From NCBI GenBank assembly GCA_026129095.1, contig JAHCIT010000003.1:248001-312000 (forward strand): a stretch of DNA of 64,000 bases. Direction: 5' to 3'. A model generated the notes under the pieces. It did no database searches. It was given only the letters and a program-made list of their open reading frames with translations, and was not told where the DNA came from. Within the stretch, counting starts at the first letter, position 1, and each line of letters begins with the position of its first letter. Below are positions 9,997 through 17,107 of the stretch, one piece after another. Origin of the DNA: Deltaproteobacteria bacterium. GTDB lineage: Bacteria > JAGRBM01 > JAHCIT01. The position numbers were made by a program, and so were the translations under genes.

Positions 9997-10245
9997 CGGC
10001 CCGGTTCACCCGCCGGGTGCAACCCAAGGCAGCTGCCAGTTCTCTGGGACGCCAGTTTCCTGAAATAGAAGCAATTTGCTTAATGACCAAGACCCTTACG
10101 GCCGGGCAGGCCGCTCATTTGATGGAGCGCGATGCCCCCTGTCCGCCGCCCATTATACCATGTCACCCTGAACCGGCCGGGTGGCTCGCCAGTACGGCCG
10201 GGGCCATGTAGAGTCATGCCTCCATACACGACGGAGGACCCCAGA

Positions 10246-10734
10246 ATGACTTTCCATGACTTCAGCCTTCACATGCTGACGGGCAAGCCCCTCAGCCTTT
10301 CGCTCTACAGCGGCCATCCGGTTCTGGCAGTGAATGTGGCCAGCAAGTGCGGCCTGACTCCCCAGTACGCCCAGCTCCAGGCGATGCACGAGACGCTGGG
10401 GCCCAAGGGGCTCAGGATCGTCGGGTTCCCCTGCAATGATTTCGGCAAGCAGGAACCGGGAACGCCCGAGGAGATCGGACAGTTCTGCACGAAAAACTAC
10501 GGCGTCGAATTCGATATCACCGAAAAGATCCATGTCAATGGCCCGGAAACCCATCCGCTCTACAAGGACTTCCTGAAATCAAAGGAACACAACCGGTTCA
10601 ATCCGGGAGATGTGCAGTGGAACTTCCAGAAATATCTCATCTCGAAAGACGGGAAGGTCATCGGCGGCTGGAACCCGCAGGTGAAACCCAACGCGCCGGA
10701 AATCGTCGAGGCGATTGAGGCTGCGCTGAAGTAG
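10246..10734 (+). CDS. Glutathione peroxidase-family thiol peroxidase
   Basis: Reduces hydrogen and organic peroxides; bacterial cysteine forms often use thioredoxin rather than glutathione. The 162-residue protein has the catalytic tetrad typical of the family: Cys35 in NVASKCGLTPQY, Gln69 in FPCNDFGKQEPG, Trp125-Asn126 in VQWNFQKYLI. Cys35 is encoded by an ordinary TGC codon, so it is not a selenoprotein. The frame is open upstream, but the ATG at 10246 is chosen because GGAGGA (10233-10238) lies 7 bases before it and the family N-terminus begins here (FHDFSLHMLTG). The next gene starts 2 bases after its stop. Confidence 0.93.
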   Translation: MTFHDFSLHMLTGKPLSLSLYSGHPVLAVNVASKCGLTPQYAQLQAMHETLGPKGLRIVGFPCNDFGKQEPGTPEEIGQFCTKNYGVEFDITEKIHVNGPETHPLYKDFLKSKEHNRFNPGDVQWNFQKYLISKDGKVIGGWNPQVKPNAPEIVEAIEAALK

Positions 10735-10736
10735 CC

Positions 10737-11618
10737 ATGCCCGGCCTGACCTGGCCCGAAGCGGCATTTGTCGCCTGGATGCGCGCATCCAGCTATTGGG
10801 CACTCGGCCAGGCCGTCATCCATGACCTCCAGAACCCGGACCTCCGGCGGATCCGGGCCGATATCGGACTGCCGTTCGGACCGGGCAGCGCCCACCGGGC
10901 TGACGTTTTTTATCCGCCAGCGGAAGCCCTTGGTGCCGTCCTGTTCGTTCATGGAGGCGGATGGGCTGGCGGCACCCGGCGCTTTGGCGAGCCGCTCGGC
11001 CGGGAACTGGCGAGCCGTGGCTTCCTGACGATCATGCCCGGTTACCGCCTGTTGCCGCAGGCCAATGTCGAGGAGGCCACCTCGGATGTCCGGCGCGCCT
11101 GGGAATGGGCGCTCGGCTTTGCGGACCGGGAAGGGTTTTCACCCGCCCGGGTCGCCCTTGGAGGAGAATCGGCCGGCTCGCACCTGACGACACGCGCCCT
11201 CTTGCGGCATTTTGCTCCTGAGGGAATTGCGCCACCTGCCCACATCGCGGTCTTCGGTCCCCATGACATGGAAAACTTTCTCGCCCGCGCCCAGCCCATT
11301 ACCCGTGCCGCCATGCGCCTGCTGCGTCACCCGTACGGTTCGCTCCGGGAAGCCGCGCCGCTGCTTTCAAACGTCACCGTTCCCTGGCCGCGCCATGTCC
11401 GGCTGCTGACCATTCATGGCGACCGGGACCCGCTGGTTCCGTACCGGATGAGCGTCCGGCTGCATGAGCACGCACAGAAATCCGGCGCCAGTGCCGAGCA
11501 TGTCCGGATTCATGGCGCGCCTCATGGTTTCATCAACACCCCGCGCACCCGTCACGGAAAACCCGCAGTCGAGGCCATGGACCGGTGGCTAAGGGGTATC
11601 TGGCAGGATCAGGGCTGA
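10737..11618 (+). CDS. Alpha/beta hydrolase, HSL/BD-FAE-like esterase
   Basis: A 293-residue serine hydrolase. The oxyanion motif HGGGW (72-76), nucleophile Ser145 in GGESAG, Asp231 in GDRDPLVP and His263 in GAPHGF form a complete catalytic set of the hormone-sensitive-lipase type. The N-terminus lacks a clear signal peptide, so it is probably cytoplasmic. Substrate is unknown: short acyl esters are likely for this family. It is tightly coupled to the peroxidase (2-base gap) and its 3' end overlaps the convergent HTTM gene by 10 bases. Confidence 0.85.
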   Translation: MPGLTWPEAAFVAWMRASSYWALGQAVIHDLQNPDLRRIRADIGLPFGPGSAHRADVFYPPAEALGAVLFVHGGGWAGGTRRFGEPLGRELASRGFLTIMPGYRLLPQANVEEATSDVRRAWEWALGFADREGFSPARVALGGESAGSHLTTRALLRHFAPEGIAPPAHIAVFGPHDMENFLARAQPITRAAMRLLRHPYGSLREAAPLLSNVTVPWPRHVRLLTIHGDRDPLVPYRMSVRLHEHAQKSGASAEHVRIHGAPHGFINTPRTRHGKPAVEAMDRWLRGIWQDQG

Positions 11619-12481
11619 CGGGCTGCCGCCACCCCGGCGGCCCGGCCGGGCGACTTTCGTATCCATTCCGGATCAAACAGGAAGCCAAGCGAGACGAGTG
11701 CGCCCATTGTCAGCATCGTGATGTTGATGTTCAGCAGGACAATCAGATGCAGCCCCACCGTCAGCCACCAGACGATCATACGGGCGCGGGGATGGAAGAT
11801 GGCCGGAAGGAACAGTATCTCAACCCATACCGCGGCCCACGTCAGCACTTGGGAGACAAACATCGGCAGTTCGCGAAACCAAGAATGAATCCCCCAGCTC
11901 CTGTGCAGCGGAACGTCCAGAAATTCACGGAATGCGGCCCCGCTTCGCCAGTATGGCTGGAAGATCTTGTCTACCCCGCTGACGGTGTATGCGACTCCGA
12001 ACACAATCCAGCCGCCCATAATCAATTGCGGCGAAACCGACCACCCCTCGACCGGTTCGCGCGAACGGTTGTGCATGCTCCACGGTTCGCCCGCCGGCAC
12101 CAGAAGCGTCGCCAGCACCACCCAGCTCACAAAACCTATCGCGGGATTATCCACGACGGCATTTCGCTGAATGATGCAGGCATAGCCATACCAGACAAGC
12201 CCCGCCATCGCGTGGCGGTACAGTCCGGCGGCCAGCATCAGCGACGCCATGCCGACCAGCGTGAGAAAAAGGGGCGCTGCCGCGGGCAGCGGTATAAGAG
12301 CAAGTATGTTGGGGAACCAGCCAAGCCGGATCACATTCGAAGAAGGAACCGGAACCATTCCCTCCGGCCCGAACAGTTCTTCGGCCCAGGGGACCAGATG
12401 GAAGAAATACAGTGCCAGATAGGTACCCAGCAGCATCCGGTAAATCGCGAAGTGCCGGCCGGTCATCTTCATTGGCGGCAT
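11609..12481 (-). CDS. HTTM-type polytopic membrane protein
   Basis: A 290-residue integral membrane protein with about six to eight hydrophobic helices. It resembles the HTTM family (membrane domain related to vitamin K-dependent gamma-carboxylase): ALYFFHLVPWAEELFGPEGM near the N-terminus, VSGVDKIFQPYWRSGAAF in the middle, and WVEILFLPAIFHPRAR and WLTVGLHLIVLLNINIT later. The conserved lysine/histidine pattern is suggestive, but no carboxylation function can be inferred from sequence alone. Its start overlaps the 3' end of the upstream small gene by 13 bases, so the pair is translationally coupled. Confidence 0.72.
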   Translation of the reverse strand: MPPMKMTGRHFAIYRMLLGTYLALYFFHLVPWAEELFGPEGMVPVPSSNVIRLGWFPNILALIPLPAAAPLFLTLVGMASLMLAAGLYRHAMAGLVWYGYACIIQRNAVVDNPAIGFVSWVVLATLLVPAGEPWSMHNRSREPVEGWSVSPQLIMGGWIVFGVAYTVSGVDKIFQPYWRSGAAFREFLDVPLHRSWGIHSWFRELPMFVSQVLTWAAVWVEILFLPAIFHPRARMIVWWLTVGLHLIVLLNINITMLTMGALVSLGFLFDPEWIRKSPGRAAGVAAARQP

Positions 12482-12999
12482 CTCACGGTCATGACCTGCG
12501 CACGGGTTCCTTCAGGTGTTTCCTCTACCGGAATTGTCAGTTGAACTTCCCTGACGCGTGACTGCACCTGCAGAAGTTCTGCGATCGGCCCGTTGCAGAA
12601 TCCGTGCTGCAACATGCCATAAAGTGCCTGAATGGGGCGATGCGGAGCCGCTGTCAATGAGGCGGCATATCCTGCCTTGAACTGATACGGTCCGGGCAAC
12701 TGCCGGAGAATGCCCAAAGTGGTTTCTTTATGGATGACCGTTCCGTCGGTGAGCCTGAAATCGGCATGGAACCACGGACTGTATTGCGGCATCCCTTCTC
12801 CCCTGTTGGAAAACACCACTGCATAGGGAGCGACCATCAGGGCCTTGGCCCACGTGATCAGCGGCGGATAGGTATAATAGGCAACACTCGCCGATGCCCC
12901 GGCCACGGTCAGCGCCCGGATCGCCCATATCCGCCAGCCCCTGCGAACCCGATTCTGTAGCTCCTTGAAGTCCAACGCTGCCATGATATCACGATGCAT
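12469..12999 (-). CDS. Hypothetical membrane-anchored protein, partner of the HTTM gene
   Basis: A 176-residue protein I do not recognise. One hydrophobic segment at about residues 26-46 (RALTVAGASASVAYYTY) follows a basic N-terminus, then comes a soluble domain with YSPWFHADFRLTDG and a C-terminal half rich in beta-strand-like stretches. Overlap with the HTTM gene indicates a functional pair; HTTM proteins are often accompanied by small membrane-anchored partners. A short methionine-initiated alternative begins at the second Met (position 6). Confidence 0.6.
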   Translation of the reverse strand: MHRDIMAALDFKELQNRVRRGWRIWAIRALTVAGASASVAYYTYPPLITWAKALMVAPYAVVFSNRGEGMPQYSPWFHADFRLTDGTVIHKETTLGILRQLPGPYQFKAGYAASLTAAPHRPIQALYGMLQHGFCNGPIAELLQVQSRVREVQLTIPVEETPEGTRAQVMTVRCRQ

Positions 13000-13047
13000 T
13001 TTCAGGCGCTACGTTGCCGCAACCATCGTGGATAGCCGGTGTTGCCG

Positions 13048-14040
13048 TTATGGCACGGCCATATCGATGGCGGCGATCATGCTCGCGGGGTTGGCCCTGC
13101 CCTGCCAGGCTATGCCGAACGCCGTGCCATGATCCGGAGAGGTCCGTATGAACGGAAGGCCGATGGTTGAGTTGACCCCTTCGTCAAACCCCAGAACCTT
13201 GACTGGTATCAGCCCCTGGTCGTGATAAAGCGCGACCACGGCATCGAACTCTCCGGTCACCGCCCGGTGAAAAACGGTATCCGGAGAGAGCGGCCCTTCG
13301 ACCGGGAGCCCTTCTGCGGCAAGCCGTGATACAAGTGGCCCGATCCATTCGACTTCCTCACTTCCCAGCATCCCGTCTTCTCCGGCATGGGGATTGAGGC
13401 CAGCCACCGCGAGCTTCAACCGGCGTTCCGTCCTTATCCATCGCGGCAGTTCCCGGCAACCCAGCCGGATGACCCGTTCCAGCTCGGCTGGCGTCAGGGC
13501 CGAAAACAGTTTCCGCAACGGCAGATGGATTGTCGCCAGAATGACTCTCAGCTTCGAGCAGGAAAGCATCATGGCAAAGTCGGATGTCTTCGCACGTTCG
13601 GCCAGCAGCTCCGTATGGCCGGGGAATGCGATTCCAGCCGCCTTGAATGCGGTCTTGGCTATCGGTGCCGTCACTACGGCCTGGGCTTCCTTCGCAAGTG
13701 CAAGATCGGCAGCCTTCACAATCCACCCGTGAATTTCCCGGCCGAACCGCCTGCCCGCGTATGCCGGGTCAACATCGCCAAAGGGGATATCGACGGCTCC
13801 GGGGACTTCCGGCGCAAGGACATGAAGAATACCTGCTTCGGTAGCCTCGGCGGCCGAACCAATCCGCCGGATCACCAGCCCCGGAGCAAACCGCCGGGCG
13901 GCTTCTTCCATTACCGACGCCGCGCCGGTAACCAGATACCGTGAGTGCGGACGGGCCAGAACGGCCCGGACTGTCACTTCCGGTCCGATGCCATGCGGGT
14001 CGCCCGGAGAAATCGCAAGCAGCGGTGTTTCCGGTGGCAT
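13048..14040 (-). CDS. pdxA: 4-hydroxythreonine-4-phosphate dehydrogenase PdxA
   Basis: NAD-dependent, metal-requiring oxidation of 4-phosphooxy-L-threonine in the DXP-dependent pyridoxal-phosphate pathway. The 330-residue protein has the family signatures ISPGDPHGIGPEVTVRA at the N-terminus, VTAPIAKTAFKAAG, FPGHTELLAERA (metal-binding His), GLNPHAGEDGMLGSEE, ALYHDQGLIPVKVLGFDEGV (metal-binding His) and TSPDHGTAFGIA. Length and motif order are those of bona fide PdxA. It is the last gene of the mfd/PPIase operon, 17 bases after the SurA-like gene, an arrangement shared with other proteobacteria where surA and pdxA are neighbours. Confidence 0.96.
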   Translation of the reverse strand: MPPETPLLAISPGDPHGIGPEVTVRAVLARPHSRYLVTGAASVMEEAARRFAPGLVIRRIGSAAEATEAGILHVLAPEVPGAVDIPFGDVDPAYAGRRFGREIHGWIVKAADLALAKEAQAVVTAPIAKTAFKAAGIAFPGHTELLAERAKTSDFAMMLSCSKLRVILATIHLPLRKLFSALTPAELERVIRLGCRELPRWIRTERRLKLAVAGLNPHAGEDGMLGSEEVEWIGPLVSRLAAEGLPVEGPLSPDTVFHRAVTGEFDAVVALYHDQGLIPVKVLGFDEGVNSTIGLPFIRTSPDHGTAFGIAWQGRANPASMIAAIDMAVP

Positions 14041-14057
14041 GATGAGATATTCTGGCC

Positions 14058-15056
14058 CTACAGCCCCGGAAGTTCGTGGCGTTCGATACGGGCGCCGGCA
14101 ACCAGATCCTCAATATAGTGCTCGAACGCCTCGTCGGTCTTCTGGTTCTCAAGAGCACCCTTGATCTGGGAGAATACCGCGTCGAGCGGCTGGCTTTCGC
14201 TCCCGGACCGGTCGAGAACCTTGAGCAGGTAGACGCCCCGCTCGTCCGTCACCGGATCTGAGATCTGCCCCTTGGGGGTGGAGAAAATGGCCGCCTCCAG
14301 AAACGGCAGGATCGATCCCCGCCGCACGACACCAATATCGCCACCTCGTGAGGCATTCGGTCCGCTGGAGTGCTGGCGGACAATCGCCGCGAAATCTCCA
14401 GTCTTCTCGGCCTCGCCCTTGAGCGACACGGCACGTTCCATCGTCCGGACCCGGCCCTTGGCATCGGCAGGATCCGCAAAAGGCAGGAACAGCATCTGGA
14501 CGCGGGCTTCCTCGGCAGACTTCCTGTAGCTGGCGTCGTAGTAGGCTTTTATCTCCGCTTCCGAAACCGATACCCTGGGGCGGAGCAAGGACATTTTCAG
14601 CCGGTCAAACAGGATCGCATACCGGACTTCCCGCCGGTAACGATCCCAGGTAAGTCCCTGTGCCTTGGCCTCTGCCTGCAACTGCTCGCGGGTCAGTCCC
14701 CTGCCCGACTGCAGCCGCTCGATCGCCTCATCCACCTCGAAGTCGGTTACTGCCATTCCGTACCGCCGGGCATCCTGGTCCACCAGCACCAGCCTGATGA
14801 GCTCATCGGCAGCCCGGCTCATGCCGTCACCCAGCGCACGCCTGAGTTCCGCCTCCGGTACGCCGGGGTTCAGCATCCGGAACTTGGTCAGTTCCTGTTC
14901 CCTGGTCTCACGAATGTCACTGAGCAGGATCGGCTCGTCGTTCACCACGATTGCCACGGCATCAAGAACCCCAGGCTGTGCCGCACCTGCCGGCAGCGGC
15001 ATGAGCAGCGGCAGAATGCCGATAACAACGAAAAGAAACCGGAACGTGTTGTCCAT
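14058..15056 (-). CDS. SurA-like periplasmic peptidyl-prolyl isomerase
   Basis: Periplasmic chaperone/PPIase for outer-membrane proteins. A Sec signal peptide ends at about residue 25 (LPLPAGA then AQ). The SurA N-terminal helical domain follows (DAVAIVVNDEPILLSDIRE, then RLVLVDQDARRYGMAVTDFEVDEAI). One parvulin domain spans about 185-290 with RGGDIGVVRRGSILPFLEAA and RGVYLLKVLDR. At 332 residues it has one PPIase domain instead of the two in E. coli SurA. It lies 3 bases after the previous PPIase stop, within the operon starting at mfd. Confidence 0.88.
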   Translation of the reverse strand: MDNTFRFLFVVIGILPLLMPLPAGAAQPGVLDAVAIVVNDEPILLSDIRETREQELTKFRMLNPGVPEAELRRALGDGMSRAADELIRLVLVDQDARRYGMAVTDFEVDEAIERLQSGRGLTREQLQAEAKAQGLTWDRYRREVRYAILFDRLKMSLLRPRVSVSEAEIKAYYDASYRKSAEEARVQMLFLPFADPADAKGRVRTMERAVSLKGEAEKTGDFAAIVRQHSSGPNASRGGDIGVVRRGSILPFLEAAIFSTPKGQISDPVTDERGVYLLKVLDRSGSESQPLDAVFSQIKGALENQKTDEAFEHYIEDLVAGARIERHELPGL

Positions 15057-15059
15057 GCA

Positions 15060-16064
15060 CTACCTTGCAGCGGTGATATTCTTGAGCAGGTCGTCGGTCA
15101 CTTCAATCCTGGCCGCCTTGCGCTGCTTTTCCAGCCATGATGCAACCGCCCGCATCCGCCGTTCAGACCTCATCTGGCCGGCCAGCTCGTCCCGCACATC
15201 TTCAAAAGCTCTCCGGCCGGGCGGGTTCACCGAGTTCAGCCGGAACACATGATACCCGTACGAGGTCCGTACCACACCCGATATTTCTCCGACGGACAGA
15301 TGGCGGACCGGCGTTTCCAGCTCGGGGGGAAGCTCTCCGGCAGCAAACTCCCCGACAAATCCGTCACGGGCCGCTTCCGGGGCCACCGACCGCTCGCGGG
15401 CAAGTTTTTCAAACGGGACATTCCGCTTCCGGATGAGATTGATGATTTCCAGCGCCTCGGTCTCCGACCGCAACAGTATCTGTGACACGGAGAAACGCTC
15501 GGGATAACCGAAACGATCTGGCATTTCGTCATACTGCTGGCGGAGTTCCGCATCGTCCGGATCGGGAGCACTGGCGGCGATTGTGTCCGATACCCGCTCT
15601 AGAAGGAGGCGGCGGGCGACCATTTCGCGCCACTGGTCAAGGGTAAAATAGCGGCGCGACAGTTCCCGCTCCAGTTCCTGTTCCTCGTAGTGGCTGAGCA
15701 GACGTGTGACCTCGCCGTCGATCTCCCCCGGCTCAAGCGTGATTCCACGGCGGCGGGCCTCGGCAAGCAGAAGCTGTTCGTCGATCTGCTCACGAATCAG
15801 CTGCCGTATCTCCATCTCGTATCCGGATGAACCAGCTGGCGGGTTTCCCTGTGCAGCGAGGCGGGGAAGCAGCATCCGGTCAAATTCGCGCCGGGTCACG
15901 GTGCGGTCGTCCACGCGAATCACGATTGGCTCGGTCCGCGCTGTTTCCTGGCATCCGGCGGATACGGCCAGCAGGATCAGGGTGCAGGATATCACCGCAC
16001 TTCCCCGCCAGACGCACGAGGGGCGGCCCCTGCACCCGTCCGTGCGGACCGCCCCCCGGTTCAT
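15060..16064 (-). CDS. PpiC-type peptidyl-prolyl isomerase, probable lipoprotein
   Basis: Parvulin-domain isomerase, second of three consecutive PPIases. The N-terminus has a hydrophobic stretch ending in a lipobox-like VSAGC, so it is probably lipid-anchored at the periplasmic side. The SurA-type N-terminal helices follow (RLLSHYEEQELERELSRRY). The parvulin domain shows FSVSQILLRSETEALEIINL, GFVGEFAAGELPPELE and VRTSYGYHVFRLN. The ATG at 16064 is preferred over an in-frame TTG three codons upstream; neither has a clear ribosome binding site. Start position is the weakest part of this call. Confidence 0.85.
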   Translation of the reverse strand: MNRGAVRTDGCRGRPSCVWRGSAVISCTLILLAVSAGCQETARTEPIVIRVDDRTVTRREFDRMLLPRLAAQGNPPAGSSGYEMEIRQLIREQIDEQLLLAEARRRGITLEPGEIDGEVTRLLSHYEEQELERELSRRYFTLDQWREMVARRLLLERVSDTIAASAPDPDDAELRQQYDEMPDRFGYPERFSVSQILLRSETEALEIINLIRKRNVPFEKLARERSVAPEAARDGFVGEFAAGELPPELETPVRHLSVGEISGVVRTSYGYHVFRLNSVNPPGRRAFEDVRDELAGQMRSERRMRAVASWLEKQRKAARIEVTDDLLKNITAAR

Positions 16065-16084
16065 CACAATCAAACGGGCGCCGG

Positions 16085-17092
16085 TTATTCGCCCGGCGCG
16101 GGTGCCGTCTCTGTCGCCGGCGCTCCCGATGCACCACCAGCACCCGGCCGGTTGGCCAGATTTGCGGGCAGCGCGAAATCCACGCGGGACAACGCGGCGT
16201 CATCAATCTTCACGTCTGACTTGGTCATGAGCTGCTGCTTGAAGTCATCGAACTTCTTGACGCGCAGCTTGTTCATGATCTGGCGCCGGACCTGCGGGTT
16301 GTCGAAAGCCCGTGCCGTGACGGTCTTCGGGCCGGTCACGCGGACGATTTCCCACCCTTCCGGCGACTCAAAAGGCTCGGAGTAGTCGTTCACCTTGAGA
16401 TTGGCGATGGCACGTCCCACCGGAGTCTGGGCGTTGGCCGGCACCGGGCCGCGATCGCCAGCCTGGTCCTTGACCGGCTGCGGATCATCGCTGAACTCCT
16501 TGACGGCGGCATCCCATGCACGGCCGCGCTTCAGGGCGGCATGAGCCTTCTTGATCTCGCGCTCGGCTTCGGCGCGCTTGGCGACCGTGTCAGGCATGCC
16601 CGGCGGCGGAGCCCGCTTGAGGATGCGGGCGATGTTCACCGTTTCTTCCTTGAAGTCATCCTGGTGCGCGTCGTAAAAGGCTTTCAGTTCCTCATCCGAC
16701 GGGCTTTCATTCATCAGCTTGCGGCGGAGCATGTTGGAAGCAATCTGCTTGGTGTAGTTTTCCACCTTGGCCTTCACTTCAGGGTCTTCGGTAATCCCGC
16801 GCTTCCTGGCCTCGATGTAGACAGCCTCTTCCGAGAGGAACGTGCTGACGTATTCCTTCAGCTTCGCCTTGTCCTGCGACATCTGGACGCGCTGCTGGAA
16901 CGGTACACGGCGAAGGGATTCTTCCAGAGCCGCGAGACGGACCGGCTCGCCGTTCACATGGGCGACGACTGGCGAATCATCGGCCTTGCCCTTGGCGCCG
17001 TCGGTGCCCTTCTTGCCCTTGTTGCAGGCGCCTGCTGACGCCAGTGCTGCTGCCATGAGGGCGGTTGCTATGATCCTGCGTGTGAAAAACAT
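16085..17092 (-). CDS. PpiC-type peptidyl-prolyl isomerase, lipoprotein
   Basis: Third parvulin-family protein in a row, first in transcription order after mfd. Signal peptide MFFTRRIIATALMAAALASA leads to a lipobox ending in Cys23 (GAC), suggesting a lipidated envelope chaperone. The mature region is Lys/Gly-rich, then SurA_N-like helices (YVSTFLSEEAVYIEARKRG), then a PPIC domain with TVNIARILKRAPPPG, GDRGPVPANAQTPVG and GWEIVRVTGPK. An Ala/Pro tail ends the protein. The ribosome binding site AGGAGA lies 9 bases before the ATG. It starts 15 bases after the mfd stop. Confidence 0.87.
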   Translation of the reverse strand: MFFTRRIIATALMAAALASAGACNKGKKGTDGAKGKADDSPVVAHVNGEPVRLAALEESLRRVPFQQRVQMSQDKAKLKEYVSTFLSEEAVYIEARKRGITEDPEVKAKVENYTKQIASNMLRRKLMNESPSDEELKAFYDAHQDDFKEETVNIARILKRAPPPGMPDTVAKRAEAEREIKKAHAALKRGRAWDAAVKEFSDDPQPVKDQAGDRGPVPANAQTPVGRAIANLKVNDYSEPFESPEGWEIVRVTGPKTVTARAFDNPQVRRQIMNKLRVKKFDDFKQQLMTKSDVKIDDAALSRVDFALPANLANRPGAGGASGAPATETAPAPGE

Positions 17093-17107
17093 CTGACTGG
17101 TATCTCC

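Larger units (their letters stand above)
9685..10245 (+). other. Gene-free stretch after tRNA-Glu, regulatory or repeat-rich
   Basis: No convincing gene in about 560 bases. The first 200 bases contain an unusually A+T-rich patch (about 9770-9800 and 9893-9925) in an otherwise GC-rich window. It holds a perfect 9-bp hairpin, two matched arrays of GTGG spaced at 10 bp, a weaker AAATAGC/GCTATTT hairpin (9899-9905, 9917-9923) and a CRP/FNR-like palindrome. These are listed separately. The part nearest the next gene carries its ribosome binding site. No integrase or transposase gene is present nearby. Confidence 0.6.

Noticed and set aside
9960-10211. Small plus-strand ORF of 83 codons before the peroxidase gene
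   Set aside because: It begins inside the second GTGG array, has no ribosome binding site and its translation looks random. It was left as gene-free DNA.
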